Shown here piece after piece: positions 41,301-49,800 of a DNA stretch of 64,000 nt (within the stretch, counting starts at the first letter, position 1; each line of letters opens with the position of its first letter). The DNA comes from Hormiphora californensis (taxonomy: Eukaryota; Ctenophora; Tentaculata; Cydippida; Pleurobrachiidae), in the NCBI GenBank assembly GCA_020137815.1, contig CM035354.1, positions 1,134,386 through 1,198,385 on the forward strand. Reading direction: 5' to 3'. Made by a program: the position numbers and the translations under genes. The notes below the pieces were generated by a model. The model ran no database searches and was not told the DNA's origin. It saw nothing but the letters and a program-made list of their open reading frames with translations.

Positions 41301-44215
41301 TACTCATTTCCTCAATAGAGTGAGGAAATGGTTGAGATCGGTGCTTCTTCGAGAGAGAGTGTACTTTGATAGATTGGAAGCATCCGACTCTGAATCTATA
41401 GAGTTGTAAATCGATCATTATCGATTTTAAGTAAGCTTAACTAAACTTGTCGGTATGACTGGGGAGATTTCACTAGACTCCCTATTGAACTATAATATGC
41501 GGATTAAGAACTAGCTGGCTCTATTATACGGACTCAAAAGATACTTAAAAATATTGACTATATGCCTCTTTCCAAGAGCACTGGGGTGGAGCATACCTCG
41601 TCCAAACAATGAACGATTAACACAGCACCCACAGTGCTCCAAGAAATCGTCAAAGCACTCAAGCCAGCCAACACCCATTTCACCATTACTCCCGAAATAG
41701 TCATCAATGACTCCCCTCATTGTTTGGTTAAATCTGATAATACGGGGGGCTAACTCAGGACGGTCCAGTCTCGGTAGAACGCTTAGACAGTTTATTGTTG
41801 CACGCGGAAAACGGTAACTAAGTAAATCAATGAGACCCAAATACATATGACATATATCTAAGATGCCATTAGGAGAAGCAATGTCATTGGTGCCCACTAG
41901 TAAACTGATGGAATCAATGTCCAAATCTCGAGTCCAAGATCCGCACACTCTAATCAAGTCAGGGATAGTGGCGCCCCCCATTGCATGAACTTGAGCTTGG
42001 TGTTGGTTGAAGTTCAGCTTGAGACCCCTGACCATGGAGTCGCCGATGATGAGGTGGCGTGTGGGGTGGTGTGGCACAGCCTGAGTTCGAGAAGGGTGCA
42101 AGACAGGAAGCCCGGAAGAGACGGCCGGTGGGGTCGCAGAGGTTGGTGGAGTGGTAGAGGAGTTAGGTGGGGGACCAGAAACCAATGGAGCGATGTCTAA
42201 GACCGGTGGGGTGTTGGAGTTGAGAGGTGGTGATTGGGTTTCAGAGACCACCGGTGCGATTTCAGAGACTGGTTGGGCGGTGGAGGTGAGAGGTGGGATT
42301 GGGGGTTCAGACAATTCAGAGACCAGTTGATCATGATGTGGTACTGGGGATGGAGGTGAGGATTGTAGTGCCTCAGAGACCGGTGGGTCGGTCAGTGGTG
42401 AAGTGTGGGAGACAATAGTTATGTCTGGGAGGTAGGGAGGCGGGGAGGACATTTCAGGCTGGTTTGAGGAAACAGACTGTAAAGTAGGTACAGGAGTTTC
42501 GGGTAATGTTGGCGGAGTCGGAGCCGAGGATTGATGCGATCGGATGGGGCGAGGCGTGGAGTTAAGCGGTGAGTGATTATCCGGTACCTTGACTCTTCGG
42601 AATGACAGAGCCACCCTCTCACCTGACTGACCTGGGTACTTTGGGCACCCATGCCAAAGTTGATCTTGGCACTCTGGCATAAACATGACCCCGTCACCAT
42701 TGTACAGGGTGAGACTACCCTCAAAACTGCTCTCTGCCCTGTATCTGCCATCTAGAAAGTCAAGGAAACGTGTTGCCCCAAGAGATATCGTAAAAATGGG
42801 GGAAGACGGGTCATTCATATCCTCCCTATCCTGGTGGAGGGGTAGATTCTCATCACCGTTCATGTAGCGTATCATAAGGCACCCATTAAAATTTGTTTTA
42901 AAGGTCCTGTTTACTCGCTGTAGGAGGGCTGACATGGGGACGGGAAAGGGGGAGGGCCTAAGAGAGATGTTGCCCCAGCCGTATGTAACCCCAGTCTCAG
43001 AATACCAGACGAACCTATTGCCTCTAGATACCCGGTGAGGAAGGTTCAGCTCACCCAATAATGACTCAGCTGAGAAAGAGTCTAGAAAACTGGAATAAAG
43101 CACTGCAAGGCCGTTTTTAATTGTCCGGGTGGGGATGGGGGGAGGGGTTTTATTTAGAGCCCTGGTAACAAGTAGTTCAAGGTCATCCCTACTCACGACC
43201 ACAGAGTCTGTAGTAGATATCTCGAGCAGCGTCCTCTCAAGGTTGTCGTGCCTTATCGTTATCTCCCCAGTCATCCTCGAGACCATTCTATTTCATTGGG
43301 ACCTAGAGGCCAAGCCTCAAATTAATTTGTTTAAAGTAGTGTTGAAAAGTTTGAAGGGTGTAGGGGTAAAAGAGAGGGGGACAGCTAGGTTCTTGTGGCA
43401 CTGAAATATGTAATGGTGCAGCACTGGTGTAGGGGGGTGTTACAGTAGTGGTGAAAGAGAGGGGGACAGCTAGGTTCTTGTGGCACTGAAATATGTAATG
43501 GTGCAGCACTGGTGTAGGGGGGTGTTACAGTAGTGGTGAAAGAGAGGGGGACAGCTAGGTTCTTGTGGCACTGAAATACAGATAAAAGATGTGTTAATGG
43601 GGGTGATGGTGTGATCTGCTAATTGAGGAACTATTTTAGAGTGAGAGCAGAGAGAGAGAGGTAGCTAGAGTCTAGATATCTGAGATGAGAGAGGGGGGCA
43701 GCTAGAATCTAGTGTCACTAAGTTACAACACCACTCACATCAACATTAGCAACATCTTTGTTAACTTGGTACTCCAAAGCAGCAACCGCACCAAAAGTCC
43801 AGCACGAACCACATCCACCCTGGTTCTTCGGAGCTGGAATACTGCCCCTATAGTCAGCACTATCGGCCCTTTTCACCAAACTCCTCTCCTCCATCTCCAC
43901 CTCTTCCTCAACCTCCATCATCACAAGACTGGAGACATTGAGTCCGGTATAAGCAGCCCTCTCTGTTTCTGTCATGATAGAGAACTCATTAAAATCAGCC
44001 TGCCATTCCTCTCCATCCTCAGCGTTGTGAACCTCAATAAACTCTGCTGTCTCTTTAAAGGCGGAAAAGTGGGCTCTCTGGTCAGCAGGGGATGCCTTCA
44101 GGATGGGCTCGTGGTGGTATTTGGAAACTAGCTCCCGGTATTTCTTAGCCAAGTCACCGGGACTCATGGCGGAGATAACGCCAATAATGGCACATAACAG
44201 GAACAGAGACTTCAT
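35343..44215 (-). CDS. Cathepsin L-like peptidase with PAN-like tail (cathepsin 2), first intron holds a LINE
   Basis: This is a paralogue of the gene at 31582-34689. Exons: 44215-43739, 37025-36869, 36750-36581, 36146-35933, 35715-35535, 35415-35343. The signal peptide is MKSLFLLCAIIGVISA. The propeptide contains HNAEDGEEWQADFNEFSIMT. Active-site motifs are NQGGCGSCWTF (Cys; Thr replaces the usual Ala after Trp), NHAVNIVGYG (His) and RNSWGDAWGD (Asn). An acidic linker (DSECDDGGDDTD) and a Cys-rich domain ending FTAYQCKRL follow. The first exon covers what is split into two exons in cathepsin 1. The first intron is about 6.7 kb and contains a two-ORF LINE, an element A copy and arrays of the next exon's acceptor. 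Splicing across it is inferred from phase and homology, not observed. Confidence 0.88.
36170..36530. repeat. Tandem GTTAGATAGGGTGCTAAATAG repeat in a cathepsin 2 intron
   Basis: Roughly 20-33 bp units of the type GTTAGATAAGATGTTAGATAGGGTGCTAAATAGG. The open frame through it is a repeat artefact. Confidence 0.88.
37066..37306. repeat. Tandem array derived from a cathepsin 2 acceptor and exon start (proximal block)
   Basis: Three units contain GACAGCTAGATTCTTGTGACACTGAAATAC. On the minus strand this is ...TTTCAG-TGTCACAAGAAT, matching the real acceptor at 37025 (TTTCAG-TGTCACAAGAACCTGGCTGAGC). Confidence 0.85.
37957..38615. mobile_element. Element A, copy 4, in the cathepsin 2 first intron
   Basis: It runs from TGAGGTATAAACTCTGG to TTAGCAGGGTATATA with the same hairpins. 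It is more diverged than copies 1-3 and has lost part of the terminal hairpin. Its right end lies about 85 bp from the 3' end of the LINE. Confidence 0.83.
38728..41418 (-). CDS. LINE ORF2: truncated endonuclease plus reverse transcriptase
   Basis: The 896-residue ORF carries the second half of an apurinic-type endonuclease: GDLNLS at 86-91, RSGNILDLILTN at 128-139, SDHS at 157-160. A complete RT core follows: VPVHKKGDKSLVKNYRPISL about 436-455, FDFAKAFDSVNHD 518-530, GVPQGSILGP 576-585, YADD 608-611. A C-terminal domain (ERKTLYLSLVRSLLEHCSQIW) comes last. The first 70 residues do not look like endonuclease and include a hydrophobic run (IIFLTALSLCILL). The endonuclease N-terminal half, which carries metal-binding and catalytic residues, is therefore missing, probably by internal deletion. 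Full-length relatives have about 130 more residues here. Autonomous nicking is doubtful, although the RT looks intact. Confidence 0.93.
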   Translation of the reverse strand: MIDLQLYRFRVGCFQSIKVHSLSKKHRSQPFPHSIEEMSSRTDDPQPHPPQTTRSCLKTIIFLTALSLCILLNYLSKRYNSLTIIGDLNLSSIKNWDLPSSNVGRQSSFLEIVSNLGMVSLINSPTHRSGNILDLILTNRPSIYNQVKVKQDLLVKSDHSTIKCTINLGVSMKNTAKFRKFSYKKANWDRINQDLNSCNWNALFVGLNARECVSCLKSKLDIILKRYVPMVTVKPSSRPPWFDEDLKALRKSVERARKLHLKHPDDITLNDEYVSLADNYKLSVEDKRASYYTDEEMNDSNTITKKFYKYLKSLVGSTRIPDSVSDNNNSSCRTSEKCNMFNNFFCAQFSDISSYNTVIDPNRNHVNDCNNLLFREEDVQKILKDINPSKATGPDNIDGIVLKKCSSVLARPLAYIYNLSYHSSYLPSEWKEANVVPVHKKGDKSLVKNYRPISLTCLVMKVFERLIRDKLFLICQDKISPHQHGFVPNKSCCTQMIEFTDSLAYNINNHLQTDIVYFDFAKAFDSVNHDVIIDKLRDHYNINGKMLSFIIEYLRDRKQRVVIDSISSEWAPVHSGVPQGSILGPLLFVLFINDITSVINQGTNSRLYADDLKIWKSVHSPSDSLQSDIDNLHKWSIENRISFHPAKCKLIRLNLNRREIAHSYTLAGELIVSVSSEKDLGVLISNRLSYEEHRNSILASQRQKLGLLKRHSKLARTPPERKTLYLSLVRSLLEHCSQIWRPTSTAGIEKLEKLQKRAIKWILDEENSSYSEVEYFSKLANLNIPPIRNKFELNDLMLLHKIIYGTSPIDLPPYLSFFTPSQIVINTRAQSNMDSLHLMTSEVPRVNIFENSFFYRAHKLWNLLPLSLRATSDPIIFSSQLKRHLWDSSGTDQGVT
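41511..43286 (-). CDS. LINE ORF1 with AlkB-type 2OG-Fe(II) dioxygenase and SGNH esterase domains
   Basis: The 591-residue ORF lies directly upstream of the RT ORF. Residues 60-232 match the AlkB fold: RYMNGDENLPLHQD (His151, Asp153), IFTISLGATRFLDF, LYNGDGVMFMP, QLWHGCPK (His212) and RVALSFRR (Arg224, Arg230). Together these are the HxD...H iron ligands and the RxxxxxR 2-oxoglutarate/substrate motif. Residues about 236-405 are a Pro/Ser/Thr-rich linker. Residues 411-583 are SGNH hydrolase-like: HLIIGDSMVRG (Ser417), LLVGTND (Asn467), HPSALGKRH (His567). The usual catalytic Asp three residues before that His reads Gly. Esterase domains are known in CR1-clade ORF1 proteins. An AlkB domain joined to one is not something I recall. 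Frame and motif conservation suggest recent function. Confidence 0.9.
   Translation of the reverse strand: MVSRMTGEITIRHDNLERTLLEISTTDSVVVSRDDLELLVTRALNKTPPPIPTRTIKNGLAVLYSSFLDSFSAESLLGELNLPHRVSRGNRFVWYSETGVTYGWGNISLRPSPFPVPMSALLQRVNRTFKTNFNGCLMIRYMNGDENLPLHQDREDMNDPSSPIFTISLGATRFLDFLDGRYRAESSFEGSLTLYNGDGVMFMPECQDQLWHGCPKYPGQSGERVALSFRRVKVPDNHSPLNSTPRPIRSHQSSAPTPPTLPETPVPTLQSVSSNQPEMSSPPPYLPDITIVSHTSPLTDPPVSEALQSSPPSPVPHHDQLVSELSEPPIPPLTSTAQPVSEIAPVVSETQSPPLNSNTPPVLDIAPLVSGPPPNSSTTPPTSATPPAVSSGLPVLHPSRTQAVPHHPTRHLIIGDSMVRGLKLNFNQHQAQVHAMGGATIPDLIRVCGSWTRDLDIDSISLLVGTNDIASPNGILDICHMYLGLIDLLSYRFPRATINCLSVLPRLDRPELAPRIIRFNQTMRGVIDDYFGSNGEMGVGWLECFDDFLEHCGCCVNRSLFGRGMLHPSALGKRHIVNIFKYLLSPYNRAS
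43370..43585. repeat. Tandem array of cathepsin acceptor/exon start (distal block)
   Basis: Three units contain GACAGCTAGGTTCTTGTGGCACTGAAATA. On the minus strand this reads TTTCAG-TGCCACAAGAACCTAGCTGTC, equivalent to the start of cathepsin 2 exon 2 (CHKNLA). The array lies on the far side of the LINE from the block at 37066-37306, so the LINE probably landed in one larger array. Confidence 0.85.
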
Positions 44216-44748
44216 CTCAGCAGCAGTAGTAGTAGTCTTGTTGTTTCAGATTGTGAATTGTGTCCGGGGAGGTCCGTTTTAAACTGTCCTACACCTGGCT
44301 ACATCTGCCACCTGAAAGAGAGACAATAGCCGGGCTAATGGAGGGAGAAAGAGCTCGCCTGGGAGTGCTAATTACTGATCCAATTAAAACTTACCTGGTA
44401 GCATACAATAGAAATGGCATCAAAGTGCGAGCTGTTTCCATTTTGTGTCCTCCTCTTTCTTTCTACAATAGTATAACAGGTCCCGTACTAGGTCTTGTAG
44501 TTTTATCCATGACTGAACCTACATAATGTTAATAACATGTTACAATAATATTATGAAACACAGAACAAAACAGCTGCAAACGTGCAAAATATGATGATGA
44601 TGAATATAAACAGCTCTAAGTCTATCTTTTCTCGCTCTCTCTGACTTGTTATTTCTCACAACTATAATAATCTTCTCAAACGGACAAATTTAACTCTCCC
44701 ACTCTCTCTCAGTTTTCTCGAGGGGGCGAGGACGGGGTAGTACAGTTG
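44216..44748. other. Intergenic, no feature recognised
   Basis: This contains the presumed 5' flank of cathepsin 2 and AT-rich sequence; I see no exon or clear repeat. Confidence 0.5.
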
Positions 44749-44958
44749 TCACAGTCCATGGTAACGCCCTTCTCTAACAGGAATCTCATTAGGGTCAAAC
44801 ATGAGTGAAATGTCCAGATTTAGAAGTTCCGCCCGAAGAAGGCAGTCCTTGAGTGTGTCATCTAGCTCTAACATCATCTGAACAAGATCATCTTGTTGTT
44901 TTAGAACCTCGTCATAGTTTATCAGATCACCAACAACATCAGAGGTCGATCCTTCCAT
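44749..44958 (-). CDS. Possible small acidic protein or terminal exon, unidentified
   Basis: The frame starting at 44958 gives 69 residues (MEGSTSDVVGDLINYDEVLK...), rich in Asp/Glu/Leu and likely helical, ending REGRYHGL. Codon use looks gene-like and there is no repeat underneath, but no family is recognised. It might be a small separate gene or the last exon of an undetected one. The neighbouring membrane-protein gene has its own stop 227 bp upstream at 45185. Confidence 0.4.
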   Translation of the reverse strand: MEGSTSDVVGDLINYDEVLKQQDDLVQMMLELDDTLKDCLLRAELLNLDISLMFDPNEIPVREGRYHGL

Positions 44959-45184
44959 GCTAGATAGATATGGAGGAGTGAGGGAGTTGACATGTACTTG
45001 TCGCACACGCTGCCCGGTTCGGAGAGGGCAGTATTTTTGAGGCAAAGAGCTGGAGTGAATGGAAAAGGGTCTGGGCTCATCATACCATGTCGGTCAGGTC
45101 AAAAACAAAATCAAATAGTGAAATACAGCAAAGTTTATTATTAGCATGTTAGGGAAGGTGTCTTTGAGATGGTTACTCAACAAG

Positions 45185-46620
45185 TTATTCTTGAACTTTA
45201 TGAAAAACTTGGACGACCCCATTTCTCCCAGGAACGAGTGTCCTGTCTTCTGATCCCGCTGTCAAGTTGAGGATCGCTTTGTTCACTTCCTGGGGTAGTG
45301 GGTGGGGAATTAGTGAATGTCCAGAAAAACGTGCAATGTGCATGATCAACGAAAACAACGAAAATGAGTGAATTGATATTATATGGTATTCATTGCGTTC
45401 ATGATATTGATGAATTGATGAAACAGACATTCTACCAATCTCTAGGAGCGGTGTGACGAAGTGACACCCAAACCGCTCTTTTACTTAGATGAAAGACCGC
45501 AGTGGGGTGATTGTCGCCTGGTGATAGTGAACTATTTACCAAAGTCACAGTTATAGGTGCAATCAATCACCAGGCGACAATCACCTGGTGCATTGTATAT
45601 ACCTCACTCATTTTGAATCGATTAGACACCATTAAAAGTAGTGATTGTCGTTCTGTTTGAGTCAGCCCATTGACAACACTGTCTGGTAGAATCTGATTGA
45701 TGTATCCCATCACACTCCCTATTGAACTGTCCTGAAGGGGGGGGGGGGTTGGTCACATTGATACCTGAGTGAGATCGAGGTCGCGCGAGAATAGGTTGCA
45801 ATGGAGCCAAATGGGGGGGGGGGGATGTTATACTTTTGTTGGTCCGCTATCTGGGGCATGAGAGACTGGTATTGAATTGATTCACTTGGCACTGTGAATG
45901 AACAATTCAATATAACCTTCCAGTGAGAGGGGGGAGGGTGTCAAGATAATTTACCTCACTCTTCACCAGAGCACTGTCCCCCGATCCCGCTGTTCTATCT
46001 GTTCTTGATGTTAACGGGCCGTCTTCTTCTTCACCCTAATGGAAAACAAGGTGGTGAGAATGTACATAGTTCAATGAAACGCCGCCAGAAACATTTGTTG
46101 AGTTTTTTTTTCTAATTTTACCCACGGAAGAACAGGATGGGTCTGGGGTGTGAGTTGCCGCGAAATGGTTGGGAACACCTCGGGAGGTTCGATCCGTTAA
46201 AAGGGGAGAGAGAACTTTGAACACCATGGGCTGCATTGGTCCATCCTTGAAAACTGAAAAAGAAGAATTAATTTGAAAGGTACCAACTGGGAGATTGCAT
46301 GGAACTGGAGAACTTTGTCATTGGAGACAATGAACCCGAATTGTCATTGGTCAATGGACAATTGTAAGGATAATGATCCCCATGACTAGGAGAGAGCTAG
46401 GTTTCACACCCAGCATATTAATTGGAATTGTTATGAAGTGATGAGTGATGAATGATAGGTGTCACTTTTTTTGCTCTGGGGGAGGGGGGCTCAAAACCTT
46501 CATTTCCCACAACATACCGTTCCGTTGCCGACGTCTGAACCAGAGAGCAATTAGAACGGCGCATACCAAGCCTAGAAGAGCTCCTCCAGAGAATATCAAA
46601 ACAATCTCCCACAGGTTCAT
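45185..46620 (-). CDS. Small single-pass membrane protein, uncharacterised, 5 exons
   Basis: Proposed exons: 46620-46518, 46253-46127, 46035-45955, 45692-45603, 45289-45185. The first exon encodes MNLWEIVLIF, then a transmembrane helix (SGGALLGLVCAVLIALWF) followed by RRRQRN, so the C-terminus is probably cytoplasmic. The remaining exons encode a soluble tail of about 125 residues with Ser/Thr-rich and acidic parts (EEEDGPLTSRTDRT, LTQTERQSLLLMVSNRF) ending VVQVFHKVQE. The donor of exon 2 is uncertain. GTAAAA at 46121 is the stronger signal but puts the next exon out of frame; GTGGGT five bases earlier keeps the frame. No family recognised. Confidence 0.6.
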
Positions 46621-46897
46621 AGCTAAATAGAGAGGATAGAAGAGGGTAAAATATGGAATTCGTGGCGGGAGGGACGATAAATCACCAGGCTCTCCGGCCC
46701 CCTCCAAAGCCACAGTGTTGGCGTCGTCAGACAGGGGTTGGGAAGACAAACTTGTTGTGTACAAGTACGAACAATAAATACATGTACTTTTGTCTGTACA
46801 CTGCAGTACAGTAACATAAATAAATAGGCCAATTTGGCAAAACAAAAACCCTTCTTGCACTACAGCAGCGTCCCTGACCATCCCTCAAATCACAAAT

Positions 46898-49800
46898 TCA
46901 GTTGTCCATCTTCTCGAGCTGCGACCGAACTTTACGATTCGTCTCCATAAGAGCTTTCCTCATTTCCGCATCCATTCCCTTGCCTCTCTTCTTTTTCTCT
47001 CGCTTCTTGGCAAGCTTGTAGTAAAATTCTTTTGGACTTTTCACCTCGCTTTCCTCTCGAATCTTGTCCAGCAGGGAATCTCGTGCAATCGTCCGCTGGT
47101 TCTCCACGAAATGTACCAGTTCATTGGGCACGAATTGATTCTAAAAGGGGATATTGTGTGACAAGGAGGAAACAAAGACAAGCCAGAGGTGGGAATCTCA
47201 CCACTAACCGTGAGATAACACGGTCGATTTCTGAAGAAACCACTGATAACAGACCCGCGCGCGCATCATTTCTGTTTTTGTGGCTGTGACAAGTTTCACT
47301 TTTTACCTGTGTGTCGTTTTCGCGCGTTACGTAAAAACATATCCCGCGCCAATTCGCCAAAATAAAAGCAGTCAGGTACAAGAGAAGCAGTCACGTACAA
47401 GAAAAGCTCTCGGTAAAACGTCGCCTCACAACTTACGAATAAATCTTTCTTTGAGCTGATTTCGTAGGATATTTTCAACTTTTCCACCCAAACATCCCAA
47501 TAGTCAGGGAATTGGATAAGAATCTCGTTCAGATCTTCGTGATTTAGGACCTCGAACTCGCAATATGTGATCGCCTGTACGCTGGCCTTGGATTTCTTGC
47601 CAATTCGAGTTGGCCAGAATATCTCCCCCAAAACATCACCTGAGGCTGTGAATAATATCTGGATTAGTTCTGCTACTGATTTTACAAGAATTTAGTAGGC
47701 AAGGTTGCTATGGTTACTTACTCAAAATTCCAATGAGTCTGTTTCGGTTAGTGACCTTGACGTGACCTCGAATAACAAAGGAAATCTCTCCGACACAGTC
47801 TCCTGCGTGGTAAATATAATCTCCTGGGCTCATATTGATTCGTTTGAGGCGTTCACTTAACATTCGCTGGCACCCTGAGCTGGCCTCGCGTAGTACAGGC
47901 CACCGTCTCAGTAACATGTCATGCATGTGCAGGTAACAATCCTCTCGGAGCGCTCTGGGCCATCCTTCCATAATCTGGGGGGGGGGGGGGTCAGTAGATG
48001 GGGATAGATAATAAAGGTACGAGGGTTCTAAATCAGAGCCAATCTTATACAAAAATCCCCAGCTGCAATCGTTAGTTTCCCAATTTCTCATACACCATAA
48101 TTCTATGCTTCTCCTACTGTCTACTACCACTATCATGCAGGTGATATACCTATCATATCGTACCTCATCAGCGACCACACCATAGGTAGTAAACCAGTGG
48201 TTGTTGAAAAAGTCCTCCATTCTATGAGCTAGTGACTCGGGGAACTTGTGGACACTAATAAAATCAGTTAGCTCCGTTTTCCGACTATTCAACTCCGAGG
48301 CACCTCGACTAATTCGATGGATAATGTTGGCGACGTAGCCAAACACTGTCGCGAAAATCAGAGCTGAAGGAGAGAGAGAGAGGGATCAAGATCAGAGGGG
48401 AACCGTTTTGTAATAAACAGTGTGAAACTAAGAAAATCGGCGATCGTTCATCGTTGGTATTAGTGATTTGAGGGGGGATTATCATGATTGCCCAACTTAC
48501 AGCCAAGTACCATAACTGCAACACTGAAGATTCGCTCCTTGTGGAGTTGAGGTGCAGCATTACCGAACCCAACAGTGCTGAGAGAGGTGAAGGAGAAGTA
48601 GAGACAGGTCAGGTACAGTTCTTCTTGGGTCAATCCATCATCATAGTCAACTGTGGTGGGGGGAGGAAGAGGTGTTAGGGGGGGGGGGGGAGAAGGGATG
48701 TTAGGGGAGGTAGAGATGTTAATTGTTAGGGACGGGTAGGGATGTGGTGGAAAGGGATGTTAGGGGCGGGGGAGAAGGGGTGTTAGGGATGTTAGGTGGG
48801 GTGCCGGGGTGTTAGGGATGTTAGGGACGGGGTAGAGATTTTAGGCGAGGAGGGGATGTTAGGTACTTACACTTTTTAACTGAATATTTAGTGAAAGGTG
48901 ATTCTGCGACAAACTTGTACAGCCACCCGTCTTGTACAGCAATCGTTGATTCACCTGACAATAAATCGAGTAATTAAATACTGAACAGAACTAAAAAGTA
49001 ATAACAACATATTAAAATGTAGAAATAGATACGGCACGGAACTCCGATCCCCCCGACTAGACCTACCGAGGCCGCTACGCTATGTCCGGTGCCGCGAAGA
49101 GGACATGGACAGACAACAGACAACACTAGACCTACCGAGAGTGAACCATCCGCAGCCGATAAAGTGGGCGAAGATAGTGAAAACAGCCATCATGAAGAGA
49201 AGAGAAGAAAACCCGGATGTCATGTAACTGTTAGAGTTTCGGGCAATTCTAAACACTCTCAGTAGGGAGATTATCTTTAGGAAATGGATCACCGAATCCT
49301 GAAGCAGGGATAAATTTATCCACCTATAGGTGTGGGATCGGCCGTTACATGGCAATGAGGGGAGGTGGTGTCCCTGTAAACATTGTGTGGCTCACAACGC
49401 ATTTTATTTCTGTGATGGTTCGGTAGTTTAAGGTAAAGAGGGGTAACGTGGTGTAATAACCCCCCTGTTATGTTCCATGGGGACATTTTCCATGGTTTTA
49501 GGAACATAAGTGCCCAAGTAGGGGGAGGTAAACAGGTTCAAGTTCACTTACATCTTCTTCATTGGCAGCAGCGTGAGCAATAACAATGATAAGTTCCCAG
49601 GGAATAGCACCAAGAAGATCAATAACAAACCAGTTCCAGAGGTAATGTGATCTGATGTGACTTGACTCAGAGATAACCAGACCATCTCCACTAATGTATG
49701 TTGTCATGAAGGAGAGAATGACATCCATGATGAATATAATCTCACATATTAGGGACACCTGGCAAGATAAGATGTTATCACGTTTCAATACACAAGCTAG

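Larger units (their letters stand above)
38640..43310 (-). mobile_element. CR1/Jockey-type non-LTR retrotransposon with two ORFs
   Basis: A LINE about 4.6 kb long lies in the same orientation as its host gene. ORF1 (43286-41511) is followed after 92 bp by ORF2 (41418-38728). The element lies entirely within the first intron of cathepsin 2. The 5' boundary is approximate (around 43290-43340), as is the 3' boundary (around 38620-38720). No poly-A tail or clear target duplication was recognised. Confidence 0.85.
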
